DNA from: Romboutsia ilealis
GTDB lineage: Bacteria; Bacillota; Clostridia; Peptostreptococcales; Peptostreptococcaceae
Length of the DNA: 64,000 nt
Direction of reading: 5' to 3'
Assembly: GCF_900015215.1 (NCBI RefSeq)
Contig: NZ_LN555523.1
Location: forward strand, 2,500,947 to 2,564,946
The notes beneath the pieces are model-generated. The model made no database searches. It saw nothing but the letters and a program-made list of their open reading frames with translations, and had not been told where the DNA came from. Shown here one piece after another: positions 39,657 through 51,810 of the stretch; position 1 is the stretch's first letter, and the number at the start of each line of letters is the position of its first letter. A program made the translations under genes and the position numbers.

Positions 39657-42600
39657 TTGTTTGAATTAAACAATTTTGAGTCGATAAAAATAGCACTAGC
39701 TTCTCCAGAGAAAATAAGACAATGGTCTAGAGGAGAAGTAAAAAAACCTGAAACAATAAACTACCGTACACTAAAACCAGAAAAAGATGGTCTGTTCTGT
39801 GAGAGAATATTTGGACCTCAAAAAGACTGGGAATGTCACTGTGGTAAATACAGAAGAGTAAGATATAAAGGTGTAGTTTGTGATAGATGTGGAGTAGAAG
39901 TTACGAAATCTAAAGTAAGAAGAGAAAGAATGGGACATATAGAGCTAGCAGCTCCTATGTCTCATATCTGGTACTTCAAAGGTATACCAAGTAGAATGGG
40001 TCTTTTACTTGATATGTCTCCAAGATCTTTAGAAAAAATATTATACTTTGCTTCATATGTTGTAGTGGACCCAGGAGAAACTGGGTTAAATGAAAAGCAG
40101 CTTTTAACAGAAAAAGAATATAGAACTGCTGTTGATAAGTATGGATACAATACTTTCACGGTAGGTATGGGAGCTGAAGCTGTTAAGCAATTACTACAAA
40201 ATATAGACCTAGAAAAAGAAAGCAAAGAATTAAGAGCTGACTTAAAAGATAGTACAGGTCAAAAAAGAGTTAGAACAATAAGAAGATTAGAAGTGGTAGA
40301 AGCATTTAAAAAGTCTGGAAATAAACCAGAGTGGATGATATTAGATGCGATACCAGTAATACCTCCAGATTTAAGACCGATGGTTCAACTTGATGGAGGA
40401 AGATTTGCAACTTCTGACTTAAATGATTTATATAGAAGAGTTATAAACAGAAATAACAGATTAAAGAGATTACTAGAACTTGGAGCTCCTGATATCATAG
40501 TAAGAAATGAAAAGAGAATGCTTCAAGAAGCAGTTGATGCTTTAATAGACAATGGTAGAAGAGGTAGACCTGTAACAGGACCTGGTAACAGACCGCTTAA
40601 GTCTTTATCGGATATGCTAAAAGGTAAGCAAGGACGTTTCCGTCAAAACTTACTTGGTAAGCGTGTTGACTACTCAGGACGTTCGGTTATAGTTGTTGGA
40701 CCAGAACTTAAATTCTATCAATGTGGTCTTCCTAAGAAGATGGCTCTAGAATTATTCAAGCCATTTGTTATGGATAAATTAGTTAAAGAAGGTTTTGCAC
40801 ATAATATAAAGAGTGCTAAATCTATAGTAGAAAAAGTTAAACCAGAAGTATGGGATGTTTTAGAAGATGTTATAAAGAGTCATCCAGTTCTTCTTAACCG
40901 TGCGCCTACTCTTCATAGATTAGGTATACAGGCATTTGAACCAGTATTAGTTGAAGGAAAAGCTATAAAGCTACATCCACTTGTATGTACAGCATACAAT
41001 GCCGACTTCGATGGTGACCAAATGGCGGTACACGTACCTTTATCAGTAGAAGCACAAGCAGAAGCTAGATTCTTAATGTTATCTGTAAATAATATACTTG
41101 CACCTAAAGATGGTACGCCGATAACTACGCCTTCTCAGGATATGGTTTTAGGATGTTACTATTTAACTATAGAAGCTCAAGGTGGCGAAAAGGGAACAGG
41201 AACAGTATTCAAAGACTTCAATGAAATGTTACTTGCTTATCAAAACCAAGCTGTTCAATTACACTCTTTAGTAAAAATGAGAGTAGTTCTTGAAGATGGA
41301 AGAAGTTCTATAGTAGAAAGTACAGTAGGTAGATTCATATTTAATGAAAATATACCTCAAGACTTAGGATTTGTAGATAGAAGTGTAGATCCATTTGGAT
41401 TAGAAATAGACTTCTTAGTTGACAAAAAAGCTTTAGGTAAAATAATAGATAAGTGCTTTAGAAAGCATGGAAATACAGAAACTGCTGTATTACTTGACCA
41501 TATAAAATCTCTAGGATTTAAATTCTCAACTAGAGGTGGTATAACAGTTGCGGTTGCTGATATGAAAATACCAGAAGCTAAAAAAGGTTATATAACAGAA
41601 GCAGAAGAAAAAGTTGATAAATATGAAAAAGCATACAGAAGAGGTCTAATATCTGACGAAGAAAGATATGAAAGAGTTATAGAAACTTGGACAGAAACAA
41701 CTGAAAAAGTTACAGATGCTCTGATGGCAGGATTAGACAGACTTAATAATATATATATAATGGCACACTCAGGAGCCAGAGGTTCTAAGAACCAGATAAG
41801 ACAGTTAGCTGGTATGCGTGGTCTGATGGCCAATGCATCTGGTAAAACAGTTGAGGTTCCAGTTAAATCTAACTTCCGTGAAGGTTTATCAGTAATGGAA
41901 TACTTCACATCTTCACACGGGGCTAGAAAAGGTCTTGCCGATACAGCGCTTCGTACAGCTGACTCAGGATACTTAACAAGAAGACTTGTTGATGTCAGCC
42001 AAGATGTTATAGTAAGAGAAGTTGACTGTGGTACAACAGAAACTACAGAAACATTTGCTATAAAAGATGGAAATGAAGTAATAGAAGTATTATATGATAG
42101 AATAGTGGGAAGATATACTATAGACCCTATAGTAAATCCAACTACAGGAGAAGTTATAGTAGAAGCTGATTCTATGATAAAAGAAGATGAAGCTGAAAAA
42201 ATAATAGCTGCAGGAATAGAAACTGTACAAATAAGAACAGTTCTTAACTGTAAGACAAACCATGGGGTTTGTTCTAAGTGTTATGGTAGAAACCTTGCTA
42301 CAGGTAAAGAAGTTAATATAGGGGAAGCTGTTGGTATAATAGCTGCTCAATCAATCGGTGAACCAGGTACTCAGCTTACAATGCGTACATTCCATACAGG
42401 TGGGGTTGCCGGAGGAGATATAACTCAAGGTCTTCCAAGGGTTGAAGAATTATTTGAAGCAAGAAAACCTAAAGGTTTAGCTGTCATAACAGAAATAACT
42501 GGTAGAGTTGAAATAGACGAAACTGGTAAGAGAAAAGAAATAAGTATAGTTCCTGAAAATGGTGAAACAGAAGTTTATGCTATACCTTATGGATCAAGAA

Positions 42601-43145
42601 TAAGAGTTAAGCATGGACAAATGGTTGAAGCTGGGGACCCATTAACTCAAGGTTCTATAAACCCACATGACATAGTAAGAGTTAAAGGTATAGGTGGAGT
42701 TCAAGACTATATCGTTAAAGAAGTTCAAAGAGTTTATAGAATGCAAGGGGTTGACGTTAACGATAAGCATATAGAAGTTATAGTAAGACAAATGCTTTCG
42801 AAAGTTAAAGTTGAGGATCCAGGTGATACAGAATTAATCCCAGGTGGATATGAAGATGTATTAACATTTGATAAGTGTAATGAAGAAGCTATAGCTCAGG
42901 GATTAAAACCTGCTGTTGCTAAGAGAGTTTTACTTGGTATAACTAAGGCATCTCTTGCTACAGAATCATTCTTATCAGCTGCTTCATTCCAAGAAACAAC
43001 TAGAGTATTAACAGAAGCTGCTATAAAAGGAAAAGAAGATCACTTAATAGGTCTTAAAGAAAATGTTATAATAGGTAAGTTAATACCAGCAGGAACAGGT
43101 ATGAAGAGATATAAAAACATAGCTGTTGAAAAAATCCAAGACTAA
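39657..43145 (+). CDS. rpoC: RNA polymerase beta' subunit
   Basis: A 1162-residue catalytic subunit. The N-terminal zinc site has C60, C62, C75 and C78 ([16 protein letters not shown]). The catalytic magnesium triad NADFDGDQM lies at about 448-456. The second zinc site ([16 protein letters not shown]) is near 865-880. It uses a TTG start at 39657 with GAAGGGAGAG upstream. It shares one transcript with rpoB. Confidence 0.97.
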   Translation: MFELNNFESIKIALASPEKIRQWSRGEVKKPETINYRTLKPEKDGLFCERIFGPQKDWECHCGKYRRVRYKGVVCDRCGVEVTKSKVRRERMGHIELAAPMSHIWYFKGIPSRMGLLLDMSPRSLEKILYFASYVVVDPGETGLNEKQLLTEKEYRTAVDKYGYNTFTVGMGAEAVKQLLQNIDLEKESKELRADLKDSTGQKRVRTIRRLEVVEAFKKSGNKPEWMILDAIPVIPPDLRPMVQLDGGRFATSDLNDLYRRVINRNNRLKRLLELGAPDIIVRNEKRMLQEAVDALIDNGRRGRPVTGPGNRPLKSLSDMLKGKQGRFRQNLLGKRVDYSGRSVIVVGPELKFYQCGLPKKMALELFKPFVMDKLVKEGFAHNIKSAKSIVEKVKPEVWDVLEDVIKSHPVLLNRAPTLHRLGIQAFEPVLVEGKAIKLHPLVCTAYNADFDGDQMAVHVPLSVEAQAEARFLMLSVNNILAPKDGTPITTPSQDMVLGCYYLTIEAQGGEKGTGTVFKDFNEMLLAYQNQAVQLHSLVKMRVVLEDGRSSIVESTVGRFIFNENIPQDLGFVDRSVDPFGLEIDFLVDKKALGKIIDKCFRKHGNTETAVLLDHIKSLGFKFSTRGGITVAVADMKIPEAKKGYITEAEEKVDKYEKAYRRGLISDEERYERVIETWTETTEKVTDALMAGLDRLNNIYIMAHSGARGSKNQIRQLAGMRGLMANASGKTVEVPVKSNFREGLSVMEYFTSSHGARKGLADTALRTADSGYLTRRLVDVSQDVIVREVDCGTTETTETFAIKDGNEVIEVLYDRIVGRYTIDPIVNPTTGEVIVEADSMIKEDEAEKIIAAGIETVQIRTVLNCKTNHGVCSKCYGRNLATGKEVNIGEAVGIIAAQSIGEPGTQLTMRTFHTGGVAGGDITQGLPRVEELFEARKPKGLAVITEITGRVEIDETGKRKEISIVPENGETEVYAIPYGSRIRVKHGQMVEAGDPLTQGSINPHDIVRVKGIGGVQDYIVKEVQRVYRMQGVDVNDKHIEVIVRQMLSKVKVEDPGDTELIPGGYEDVLTFDKCNEEAIAQGLKPAVAKRVLLGITKASLATESFLSAASFQETTRVLTEAAIKGKEDHLIGLKENVIIGKLIPAGTGMKRYKNIAVEKIQD

Positions 43146-43167
43146 TATAATAAGAGATAAAGAAATC

Positions 43168-43197
43168 TTGACATTATCTATGTTTGGGTGATAAAAT
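43168..43197 (+). promoter_or_regulatory. promoter of the str operon (rpsL-rpsG-fusA)
   Basis: Consensus TTGACA, an 18-nt spacer and TAAAAT 23 nt after rpoC, giving a leader of about 230 nt before rpsL. Confidence 0.65.
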
Positions 43198-43432
43198 GTA
43201 AAAGTGTGTAATCGAAGGTCTTCTAAAACTTATATAAGTTATTAGAGATCTTTGATTAGACTTTTAATAAATGAACTAGCAGCACCAAACTGCAAAGAGC
43301 TAAAACCACATATAATGTGTGTAATAGACATTTAATTGTAAAAGTAACGTTTTGTTACAAGCATATCAGTACATGTACTGATGTAGTTGGCGGTCATTTA
43401 AAGATCGAAAATTTTGGAAGGAGGTGCAGATG
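43198..43432 (+). other. leader of the str operon
   Basis: About 230 nt containing an imperfect hairpin (AAGGTCTTCTAA with TTAGAGATCTTT) but no T-run. The L7Ae-like gene often found between rpoC and rpsL in Firmicutes is absent. Confidence 0.5.
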
Positions 43433-43855
43433 ATGCCAACAATTAACCAATTAGTTCGTAAAAACAGACAAGCAATAGAAAAGAAATCTACTGCTCCAGC
43501 ATTACAAAAGGGATTCAACTCTTTACACAAGAAAGCTACTGATGCAAGTGCTCCACAAAAAAGAGGAGTTTGTACTTCAGTAAAAACAGTTACTCCTAAG
43601 AAGCCTAACTCAGCTTTAAGAAAAGTTGCCAGAGTTAGATTAACAAACGGGATAGAAGTTTCTGCTTATATACCAGGAGAAGGACACAACTTACAAGAGC
43701 ACAGTGTTGTTCTTATAAGAGGAGGAAGAGTTAAAGACCTTCCAGGGGTTAGATACCACATATTAAGGGGTACTTTAGATACTGCAGGTGTTGATAAGAG
43801 AATGCAAGCTAGATCTAAGTACGGTGCTAAGAGACCTAAAGCTGCAAAGAAATAA
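43433..43855 (+). CDS. rpsL: 30S ribosomal protein S12
   Basis: A 140-residue decoding-centre protein. [17 protein letters not shown] carries the lysine of the streptomycin site (K56 here) unchanged, and [13 protein letters not shown] is the second conserved loop. ATG 43433 gives the family start MPTINQL; the ATG one codon earlier is possible. AAGGAGGTGC lies 7 nt upstream of 43433. Confidence 0.96.
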   Translation: MPTINQLVRKNRQAIEKKSTAPALQKGFNSLHKKATDASAPQKRGVCTSVKTVTPKKPNSALRKVARVRLTNGIEVSAYIPGEGHNLQEHSVVLIRGGRVKDLPGVRYHILRGTLDTAGVDKRMQARSKYGAKRPKAAKK

Positions 43856-43956
43856 TAAAAACTAACAATTAATTATATGTGCGGTGCTTTAAATATATAT
43901 ATGTATTTATGGCATCACGGCATTATTTATGTCGAGTACCTATGATTTAAGATTAA

Positions 43957-44448
<492 letters not shown>

Positions 44449-44499
44449 TAAAATAGGATATAATTGATACCTTTAAGGGATATCACAAGGAGGAGAACC

Positions 44500-46566
44500 A
44501 TGGCTAGAAAGTTTCCTTTAGAAAGAACTAGAAATATAGGAATCATGGCTCATATAGATGCAGGAAAAACTACTACTACAGAAAGAATCCTTTTCTATAC
44601 AGGGCAAACACATAAGATAGGAGAAACTCACGAAGGAGCTTCTCAAATGGACTGGATGGAGCAAGAGAAGGAAAGAGGTATAACAATAACTTCTGCCGCT
44701 ACTACTGCTGCATGGAAAGACCATAGAATAAACATAATAGATACACCAGGACACGTCGACTTCACAGTTGAGGTTGAAAGATCTCTAAGAGTTCTTGACG
44801 GTTCAGTTGCTGTATTCTGTGCTAAAGGTGGGGTTGAACCTCAATCTGAGAACGTATGGAGACAAGCTGATAACTACGGTGTACCTAGAATAGCATTCGT
44901 AAATAAAATGGACATCATGGGAGCTGACTTCTTTAACGTTGTTAACATGATGAAAGAAAGATTATCTGCAAATGCTGTACCTCTTCAATTACCAATAGGA
45001 AAAGAAGATTGGTTAGAAGGGGAAGTTGACTTATTAGAAATGAAAGCTCATATCTATAAGGATGACTTAGGAAAAGATATAGAAATAACTGAAATACCAG
45101 AAGATATGAAAGAATTAGCTCAAGAGTGGAGAGAAAAAATGGTTGAAGCAGTAGCTGAAACTGACGAAGAGTTAATGATGAAATATCTTGAAGGTGAAGA
45201 AATATCAGTAGAAGAATTAAAAGCTGCTATAAGAAAAGCTACAATAGCTTGTGAAATGAACCCAGTATTCTGTGGATCTGCTTACAGAAACAAAGGTGTT
45301 CAATTATTACTAGATGCTGTTGTTGATTACTTACCAGCTCCAACTGATATACCAGCTATAAAAGGTGTATTAGATAATGGTGAAGAGTCTGAAAGACATT
45401 CATCTGATGAAGAACCATTCTCTGCTTTAGCATTCAAAATAATGACTGACCCATTCGTTGGTAAGTTAGCATTCTTCAGAGTTTACTCAGGAATAATGCA
45501 AGGTGGATCTTATGTTCTTAACTCAACTAAAGGTAAGAGAGAAAGAATAGGTCGTATCCTTCAAATGCATGCTAATACAAGAGAAGAAATAACAGAAGTA
45601 TACGCTGGGGATATAGCTGCAGCAGTAGGATTAAAAGATACTACTACTGGAGATACTTTATGTGATCCAGCTCATCCAATAATACTTGAATCTATGGAAT
45701 TCCCTGAGCCAGTTATATCTGTTGCTATAGAGCCTAAATCAAAAGCTGCTCAAGAAAAAATGGGTATAGCTCTTCAAAAGTTAGCTGAAGAGGATCCAAC
45801 TTTCAGAGTTAAGACTGATGAAGAAACAGGACAAACTATAATATCAGGTATGGGTGAATTACACTTAGAAATAATCGTTGATAGATTATTAAGAGAATTC
45901 AAAGTTGAAGCTAACGTTGGTGCTCCACAAGTTGCTTATAGAGAAACTATAACTCAACCAGTTGATGTTGAATACAAGTACTCTAAGCAATCAGGTGGTA
46001 GAGGTCAATACGGACATGTTAAGATCAGAGTTACACCTCAAGAGCCAGGTGCTGGTTACAAGTTCGAAAACAAAACTGTTGGTGGATCTGTACCAAAAGA
46101 ATACGTTGGACCTACTGATGCAGGTATCCAAGGTGCAATGGCATCTGGTATAGTTGCTGGATATCCAGTTGTTGACGTTGCTGTTGAATTATACGATGGT
46201 TCTTACCATGAAGTCGATTCATCAGAAATGGCGTTCAAAATGGCTGGTTCTATGGCGATGAAAGACGCTCTTAAGAAAGGTAACGCAGTATTACTTGAAC
46301 CATTCTTCAAAGTTGAAGTTGTTACTCCAGAAGAGTACATGGGAGACGTTATGGGTGGATTAAATTCTAAGAGAGGTTTAATACAAGGTATGGAAGCTAG
46401 ATCTGGTGCACAAGTTATAAATGCATTCGTTCCGCTTTCAGAAATGTTTGGATACTCTACTGAGTTAAGATCAACTACTCAAGGTCGTGCAACTTATACT
46501 ATGATATTTGACCACTATGAGCAAGTTCCAGCTTCAGTTGCTAAGAAAATAGCTGAAGGAAGATAA
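44500..46566 (+). CDS. fusA: elongation factor G
   Basis: A 688-residue GTPase driving tRNA-mRNA translocation. [10 protein letters not shown] (P-loop, near 18-27), [11 protein letters not shown] (switch I), DTPGHVDF (with the catalytic His) and NKMD are complete. Domain IV includes [16 protein letters not shown]. The ATG at 44500 has AGGAGG 7 nt upstream; the longer frame from 44464 lacks one. It differs from the diverged paralogue at 11762, which has DTPGY. Confidence 0.98.
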   Translation: MARKFPLERTRNIGIMAHIDAGKTTTTERILFYTGQTHKIGETHEGASQMDWMEQEKERGITITSAATTAAWKDHRINIIDTPGHVDFTVEVERSLRVLDGSVAVFCAKGGVEPQSENVWRQADNYGVPRIAFVNKMDIMGADFFNVVNMMKERLSANAVPLQLPIGKEDWLEGEVDLLEMKAHIYKDDLGKDIEITEIPEDMKELAQEWREKMVEAVAETDEELMMKYLEGEEISVEELKAAIRKATIACEMNPVFCGSAYRNKGVQLLLDAVVDYLPAPTDIPAIKGVLDNGEESERHSSDEEPFSALAFKIMTDPFVGKLAFFRVYSGIMQGGSYVLNSTKGKRERIGRILQMHANTREEITEVYAGDIAAAVGLKDTTTGDTLCDPAHPIILESMEFPEPVISVAIEPKSKAAQEKMGIALQKLAEEDPTFRVKTDEETGQTIISGMGELHLEIIVDRLLREFKVEANVGAPQVAYRETITQPVDVEYKYSKQSGGRGQYGHVKIRVTPQEPGAGYKFENKTVGGSVPKEYVGPTDAGIQGAMASGIVAGYPVVDVAVELYDGSYHEVDSSEMAFKMAGSMAMKDALKKGNAVLLEPFFKVEVVTPEEYMGDVMGGLNSKRGLIQGMEARSGAQVINAFVPLSEMFGYSTELRSTTQGRATYTMIFDHYEQVPASVAKKIAEGR

Positions 46567-46608
46567 TAAACTGTTTATTATTAATAAAATTAATATAAAT
46601 TAAAATGA

Positions 46609-46633
46609 GTAAGACGGGTATATCTCGTCTTAC
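46609..46633 (+). other. hairpin between fusA and tuf copy 2
   Basis: GTAAGACG pairs with CGTCTTAC around a 9-nt loop. The next bases (CTAAAATA) hold no T-run, so it is more likely a processing or stability element than a terminator. Confidence 0.55.
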
Positions 46634-46662
46634 CTAAAATATATATAGGGAGGTATTTCAAA

Positions 46663-47856
46663 ATGGCTAAAGCTAAATTTGAAAGAAATAAACCACACGT
46701 TAATATAGGAACAATAGGACACGTTGACCACGGTAAAACTACATTAACAGCTGCAATAACAAAAACATTACATGAGAGATATCAATTAGGAGAAGCAGTA
46801 GACTTCGCTAACATAGATAAAGCTCCAGAAGAAAGAGAAAGAGGTATAACAATATCAACAGCTCACGTTGAGTACGAAACTCCAAACAGACACTACGCTC
46901 ACGTTGACTGCCCAGGACATGCTGACTACGTTAAGAACATGATAACAGGTGCTGCTCAAATGGACGGTGCTATATTAGTTTGTTCAGCAACAGATGGACC
47001 AATGCCTCAAACAAGAGAGCATATATTATTATCAAGACAAGTTGGTGTACCATACATAGTAGTATTCTTAAACAAGTGTGATATGGTAGACGACGAAGAA
47101 TTATTAGAGTTAGTTGAAATGGAAGTAAGAGACTTATTAAATGAGTACGAATTCCCAGGAGATGACACTCCAATAATAAGAGGATCTGCATTAATGGCAT
47201 TAGAAAACCCAGCTTCTGAGTGGGGAGACAAAATAGTAGAATTATTCGAGCAAATAGATGCTTATATACCAGAACCAGAAAGAGATGTTGATAAGAACTT
47301 CTTAATGCCAGTAGAAGACGTATTCTCTATAACAGGAAGAGGAACAGTTGCTACAGGTAGAGTTGAAAGAGGAGTATTAAAGGTTCAAGACGAAGTTGAA
47401 ATAGTAGGATTAGCAGAAGAACCAAGAAAAGTTGTAGTAACAGGAGTAGAAATGTTCAGAAAGTTATTAGACCAAGCACAAGCTGGAGATAACATAGGAG
47501 CATTAATAAGAGGTGTACAAAGAAATGAAATAGAAAGAGGACAAGTTATGGCGAAGCCAGGAACAGTTAAGCCTCACACTAAGTTCATGGCAGAAGTATA
47601 CGTTCTTAAAAAAGAAGAAGGTGGAAGACACACTCCATTCTTCGATGGATACAGACCACAATTCTACTTCAGAACAACAGACGTTACAGGAGCATGTAAG
47701 TTACCAGAAGGTATAGAAATGGTTATGCCAGGAGATAACGTAACAATGGCAGTTGAGTTAATAAACTCAATAGCAATAGAAGAAGGATTAAGATTCGCAA
47801 TAAGAGAAGGTGGAAGAACAGTAGCATCAGGAGTTGTTGCTTCTATAGTTGAATAA
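46663..47856 (+). CDS. tuf: elongation factor Tu, copy 2
   Basis: A 397-residue protein identical to copy 1 at 30872, in the classical str-operon position after fusA. The base sequences match throughout except a silent CAT at His37 as far as I could compare, and the 3' flank including the terminator stem is shared for about 60 nt. The 5' flank differs (AGGGAGGTATT here, AAGGAGGTACT there). This pattern is the mark of ongoing gene conversion between the copies. Confidence 0.97.
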   Translation: MAKAKFERNKPHVNIGTIGHVDHGKTTLTAAITKTLHERYQLGEAVDFANIDKAPEERERGITISTAHVEYETPNRHYAHVDCPGHADYVKNMITGAAQMDGAILVCSATDGPMPQTREHILLSRQVGVPYIVVFLNKCDMVDDEELLELVEMEVRDLLNEYEFPGDDTPIIRGSALMALENPASEWGDKIVELFEQIDAYIPEPERDVDKNFLMPVEDVFSITGRGTVATGRVERGVLKVQDEVEIVGLAEEPRKVVVTGVEMFRKLLDQAQAGDNIGALIRGVQRNEIERGQVMAKPGTVKPHTKFMAEVYVLKKEEGGRHTPFFDGYRPQFYFRTTDVTGACKLPEGIEMVMPGDNVTMAVELINSIAIEEGLRFAIREGGRTVASGVVASIVE

Positions 47857-47884
47857 TCTTCTTTGATTGGATTAATCAATAGAT

Positions 47885-47918
47885 AAAAAGAGAGGAGTAT
47901 TACTCCTCTCTTTTTTTT
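47885..47918 (+). terminator. terminator after tuf copy 2
   Basis: AAGAGAGGAGT and ACTCCTCTCTTTT pair around ATT and end in eight T. It has one more T-A/C-G step than the copy 1 version. Confidence 0.93.
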
Positions 47919-47969
47919 ATAAAAATGCAAAAAATTCATAAATAGTAATAATATACTACTTATATTTCG

Positions 47970-47998
47970 TTGACAAAATGCTATAAATTTTATATACT
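47970..47998 (+). promoter_or_regulatory. S10 operon promoter P1
   Basis: Consensus TTGACA, a 17-nt spacer and TATACT, about 270 nt before rpsJ. Confidence 0.8.
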
Positions 47999-48083
47999 AA
48001 GTGAGTGCTTTGTTAGAGGAAATAAATCAAGTTTAAGTCAGGTTTTACATAAAAAATAAGATTTGTGAAATTTTAAAAAAAAC

Positions 48084-48112
48084 TTGAAAAAATAAAAAAA
48101 ATAATGTAAAAT
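48084..48112 (+). promoter_or_regulatory. S10 operon promoter P2
   Basis: TTGAAA, a 17-nt spacer and TAAAAT, about 155 nt before rpsJ, giving a tandem promoter pair like that of the rRNA operon. Confidence 0.7.
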
Positions 48113-48118
48113 ATAATA

Positions 48119-48266
48119 GTGTGCTTGAGAGATACGAAAATAAACTAAATCTTAGTTAGTAGCGACCTATTGTCGATTCTAAAAACGCAACACACCCGGA
48201 GCAGTGTATCGGCATAAGTCGCGCGTAACTTAAAGATTAAACGTGCGATAAAGGAGGGAAATTAAA
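48119..48266 (+). promoter_or_regulatory. structured 5' leader of the S10 operon
   Basis: About 150 nt with GC-richer patches unlike ordinary spacer. GTGTG (48120-48124) can pair with CACAC (48191-48195), AATCTTAG- and GACCTATTGTCGATT-type elements lie between, and GTCGCGCGTAAC and CGTGCGAT follow. It may be a ribosomal-protein-responsive leader; no specific class was assigned. Confidence 0.55.
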
Positions 48267-48578
48267 ATGGCTCAAAATGAAAAAATAAGAATAAGATTAA
48301 AATCATATGATCACAAATTATTAGATTTTTCAGCTGCTAAAATAGTTGAAACTGCTAAGAAAGCTGGATCACAAGTTTCAGGACCTGTGCCACTACCAAC
48401 AGAAAAGCAAATAGTAACTATACTAAGAGCTGTACACAAGTACAAAGACTCTAGAGAGCAGTTCGAAATAAGAACTCATAAGAGATTAATAGACATAGCT
48501 AACCCAACACCTAAGACTGTTGACTCATTAATGAGATTAGACTTACCAGCTGGTGTTGATATAGAAATAAAGTTATAA
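48267..48578 (+). CDS. rpsJ: 30S ribosomal protein S10
   Basis: A 103-residue head protein of the small subunit and partner of NusB in antitermination. The motifs [15 protein letters not shown] and [20 protein letters not shown] are standard. It is the first gene of the S10-spc-alpha superoperon, behind two promoters and a structured leader. Confidence 0.97.
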   Translation: MAQNEKIRIRLKSYDHKLLDFSAAKIVETAKKAGSQVSGPVPLPTEKQIVTILRAVHKYKDSREQFEIRTHKRLIDIANPTPKTVDSLMRLDLPAGVDIEIKL

Positions 48579-48668
48579 TAGCAACCTAAGATTATTATCC
48601 TATAAGGAAATTATCTTAGTATGATTATAAAAATTATAATCCGCTGTAAGATTATAGGAGGTGCTAAT

Positions 48669-49298
48669 ATGAAAGGAATATTAGGAAAAAAATTAGGTAT
48701 GACTCAAATATTCACTGAAGAAGGTATAGTAGTACCTGTAACAGTTGTTGAGGCAGGACCAAACGTTGTAACTCAAGTTAAAACAGTTGAGAAAGACGGA
48801 TACAACGCAATACAAGTAGGTTTTGAAGATGCTAAAGAAAAATCTTTAAACAAACCACAAAAAGGACATTTAGCTGCTGCTAATGTTTTAAAGAAACACT
48901 TAAAAGAGTTTAGAGTAGACGCTGTAGAAGAATTCACAGTTGGACAAGAAATAAAAGCTGACTTATTCGCTGCAGGAGAAAAAATAGATGTTACTGGAAC
49001 AAGTAAAGGTAAGGGATTCCAAGGTCCAATAAAGAGACATGGACAATCTAGAGGTCCTGAATCTCACGGTTCTAGATACCACAGAAGACCAGGTTCAATG
49101 GGAGCATGTTCTTTCCCAGGTAGAGTTTTCAAAAACAAAAAACTAGCAGGACACATGGGTAGCGTTAAAGTTACTGTTCAAAACTTAGAGGTTGTTAGAG
49201 TAGATGCTGATAAGAACCTTATACTAGTTAAAGGTGCTATACCAGGACCTAAAGGCTCAATGGTAACTATAAAGGAAGCTGTTAAGTCTTCTAAATAA
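48669..49298 (+). CDS. rplC: 50S ribosomal protein L3
   Basis: A 209-residue protein near the peptidyl-transferase centre. The start [19 protein letters not shown] and the central extension ([19 protein letters not shown]), which reaches toward the active site, are conserved. ATG 48669 follows AGGAGGTGCTAAT; the longer frame from 48621 has no ribosome-binding site. Confidence 0.97.
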   Translation: MKGILGKKLGMTQIFTEEGIVVPVTVVEAGPNVVTQVKTVEKDGYNAIQVGFEDAKEKSLNKPQKGHLAAANVLKKHLKEFRVDAVEEFTVGQEIKADLFAAGEKIDVTGTSKGKGFQGPIKRHGQSRGPESHGSRYHRRPGSMGACSFPGRVFKNKKLAGHMGSVKVTVQNLEVVRVDADKNLILVKGAIPGPKGSMVTIKEAVKSSK

Positions 49299-49326
49299 TG
49301 ACTAACCTAAGAAAGGAGGAAGCACA

Positions 49327-49950
49327 ATGCCAAAATTAAATGTATTAAATATTAATGGACAAAATGTTGGAGAAATAGAATTAGTAGATTCTATATTCAA
49401 CGTAGAAGTTAATGAACATGTTTTATATGAAGTTGTTAAAAATCAATTAGCAAACAAGAGACAAGGTACTCAATCTGCTAAGACTAGAGCAGAAGTTAGA
49501 GGTGGCGGAAGAAAGCCTTGGAAACAAAAAGGAACTGGTAGAGCTAGACAAGGTTCTATAAGAGCAGTACAATGGGTAGGTGGAGGAGTTGCTTTTGCAC
49601 CAAAGCCAAGAAGCTACAACTACACATTACCAAAGAAAGTTAGAAGATTAGCTATGAAGAGCGCTTTAACTTCTAAAGTACAAAACGGAGAAATGATAGT
49701 ATTAGATGCTTTAAATATAGAAGCTCCTAAGACTAAAGAATTCGTTCAAATATTAAAGAACGTAAATGCTGCTAAGAAAGCTTTAGTAGTAACTGCTGAA
49801 AATAACGAAAACGTAATAAAATCAGCTAAGAACATAGAAGGTGTTGCAACTGCTACAGTTAACACTATAAATGTTTACGATATATTAAAGTATGATTCAT
49901 TCATAATAACAACAGACGCTGTTAAAAAAGTGGAGGAGGTGTACGCATAA
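49327..49950 (+). CDS. rplD: 50S ribosomal protein L4
   Basis: A 207-residue exit-tunnel protein. The extended loop [19 protein letters not shown] (about 60-78) is the part that lines the tunnel and where macrolide-resistance changes occur. Its stop overlaps the rplW start (TAATG). In E. coli L4 autoregulates the S10 operon; whether that applies here is unknown. Confidence 0.97.
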   Translation: MPKLNVLNINGQNVGEIELVDSIFNVEVNEHVLYEVVKNQLANKRQGTQSAKTRAEVRGGGRKPWKQKGTGRARQGSIRAVQWVGGGVAFAPKPRSYNYTLPKKVRRLAMKSALTSKVQNGEMIVLDALNIEAPKTKEFVQILKNVNAAKKALVVTAENNENVIKSAKNIEGVATATVNTINVYDILKYDSFIITTDAVKKVEEVYA

Positions 49951-50240
49951 TGACTAATCCACATGATATAATAAAAAAGCCAGTTGTAACTGAGCAAAGT
50001 ATGATGGAAATGGCTAACAAGAAATATACTTTCGTTGTTGCTAAAGATGCAAACAAGACTGAAATAAAGAAAGCTGTAGAAGCTATATTCGGAGTAAATG
50101 TAGAAAAAGTTAATACATTAAACTACGATGGAAAAGTTAAAAGAATGGGTAGACATGAAGGAAGAACTGCAAGCTTTAAAAAAGCAGTAGTTAAATTAAC
50201 TGCTGATAGCAAAGAAATAGAATTCTTCCAAGGAATGTAA
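49950..50240 (+). CDS. rplW: 50S ribosomal protein L23
   Basis: A 96-residue protein at the tunnel exit and docking site for trigger factor and SRP. It starts [16 protein letters not shown] and contains [20 protein letters not shown]. It overlaps rplD by one base, indicating translational coupling; its ribosome-binding site GGAGGAGGTG lies inside rplD. Confidence 0.97.
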   Translation: MTNPHDIIKKPVVTEQSMMEMANKKYTFVVAKDANKTEIKKAVEAIFGVNVEKVNTLNYDGKVKRMGRHEGRTASFKKAVVKLTADSKEIEFFQGM

Positions 50241-50272
50241 TTAACCCTTAACAAATGAAGGAGGGAAAACAG

Positions 50273-51103
50273 ATGGCTATAAAAAAGTTTAAACCAACTT
50301 CTCCTGCCTTAAGACAAATGACAGTTTTAGTTTCTGATGAAATAACTTGTAATCAACCAGAAAAATCTCTTTTAGTTTCTTTAAAGAAAAACTCTGGTAG
50401 AAATGCACAAGGTAAGATAACTGTTCGTCACAGAGGTGGAGGAAACAGAAGAAAATACAGAATAATAGATTTCAAGAGAAATAAAGATGGAATACCTGCA
50501 AAGGTTGCAACTATAGAATACGATCCAAACAGAACTGCTAACATAGCTTTATTACACTATGCAGATGGTGAAAAAGCTTATATATTAGCTCCAGTTGGAT
50601 TAGAAGTTGGAACTACAGTATTATCAGGACCAACAGCTGACATAAAGCCAGGAAATGCTATGGCGTTAAAAGATATGCCAGTTGGTACAGTAATACACAA
50701 CATAGAATTAAAGCCAGGAAAAGGAGCTCAATTAGTAAGATCTGCTGGGGTTTCTGCTCAATTAATGGCTAAAGAAGGAAAGAAAGCTTTATTAAGATTA
50801 CCATCAGGAGAAATGAGATTCGTTTCTATAGATTGTAAAGCTACTATAGGACAAGTTGGTAACATAGAACACGGTAACGTTGTTATAGGTAAAGCTGGTA
50901 GAAAGAGACATATGGGTATAAGACCTACTGTTAGAGGATCTGTAATGAACCCTTGTGACCATCCACACGGTGGTGGGGAAGGTAGAACTTCAATAGGTAG
51001 ACCTTCACCAGTTACTCCATGGGGTAAACCAGCTCTTGGATACAAAACTAGAAAGAAAAATAAAGCTTCTGATAAGTTAATAGTATCAAGAAGAACTAAG
51101 TAA
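50273..51103 (+). CDS. rplB: 50S ribosomal protein L2
   Basis: A 276-residue protein needed for subunit joining and peptidyl-transferase activity. [20 protein letters not shown] and the C-terminal [20 protein letters not shown], with the conserved His, are intact. ATG 50273 follows GGAGGGAAAACAG. Confidence 0.98.
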   Translation: MAIKKFKPTSPALRQMTVLVSDEITCNQPEKSLLVSLKKNSGRNAQGKITVRHRGGGNRRKYRIIDFKRNKDGIPAKVATIEYDPNRTANIALLHYADGEKAYILAPVGLEVGTTVLSGPTADIKPGNAMALKDMPVGTVIHNIELKPGKGAQLVRSAGVSAQLMAKEGKKALLRLPSGEMRFVSIDCKATIGQVGNIEHGNVVIGKAGRKRHMGIRPTVRGSVMNPCDHPHGGGEGRTSIGRPSPVTPWGKPALGYKTRKKNKASDKLIVSRRTK

Positions 51104-51138
51104 TAGATTTACTTTTTGCCCGGAAAGGAGGAAATTAA

Positions 51139-51420
51139 ATGTCAAGATCAACTAAAAAAGGACCTTTTGTCCACGCAAGACTTTTAAAGAAAATAGAAGA
51201 AATGAACGCTAACGGAAATAGAGAAGTTATAAAGACTTGGTCAAGATCTTCAACTATATTCCCACAAATGGTAGAACATACTATAGCTGTTCACGATGGA
51301 AGAAGACATGTTCCTGTATATATAACAGAAGACATGGTTGGACATAAATTAGGTGAATTCGTTCCTACAAGAACTTTTAAAGGACACAAGGACGACGAAA
51401 AATCTAATAAGAGAAAATAA
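51139..51420 (+). CDS. rpsS: 30S ribosomal protein S19
   Basis: A 93-residue head protein contacting S13 and the bridge to 23S rRNA. It starts [19 protein letters not shown] and contains [16 protein letters not shown]. It lies 35 nt after rplB with AAAGGAGG upstream. Confidence 0.97.
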   Translation: MSRSTKKGPFVHARLLKKIEEMNANGNREVIKTWSRSSTIFPQMVEHTIAVHDGRRHVPVYITEDMVGHKLGEFVPTRTFKGHKDDEKSNKRK

Positions 51421-51452
51421 TAAATTTCTGACTAAGGAAGGAGGAATAGCAA

Positions 51453-51788
51453 ATGGAAGCAAAAGCTACTGCTAAATATGTACGTGTATCACCAAGAAAA
51501 GCAGGACAAATCTGTGACCTTGTTAGAGGAAAAAATGTTGATGAAGCATTAGCAATATTAAAGTTCACTCCAAGAGGAGCGGCTGAAATAATAGCTAAGG
51601 TTGTAAAGTCTGCTAAAGCGAACGCTGAAAACAATCATGAAATGGATGCTGATAAATTATACGTTGCATCAATAGTTGCAAACCAAGGACCTACAATGAA
51701 GAGATTCATGCCTAGAGCTATGGGTAGAGCAACAATGATAAGAAAGAGAACTTCTCACATAGAGGTTGTTCTTAAGGAAAGAAAATAA
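51453..51788 (+). CDS. rplV: 50S ribosomal protein L22
   Basis: A 111-residue protein whose beta-hairpin ([20 protein letters not shown], near 85-104) lines the exit tunnel and is a known macrolide-resistance site; no duplication is seen. The start has AAGGAGG upstream. Confidence 0.97.
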   Translation: MEAKATAKYVRVSPRKAGQICDLVRGKNVDEALAILKFTPRGAAEIIAKVVKSAKANAENNHEMDADKLYVASIVANQGPTMKRFMPRAMGRATMIRKRTSHIEVVLKERK

Positions 51789-51810
51789 TTAATAGATAGG
51801 AGGGATAATA

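Noticed and set aside
45962..46153. 63-codon + strand frame inside fusA in another frame
   Set aside because: It is fully contained in the conserved EF-G domain IV region, with no independent start signals.
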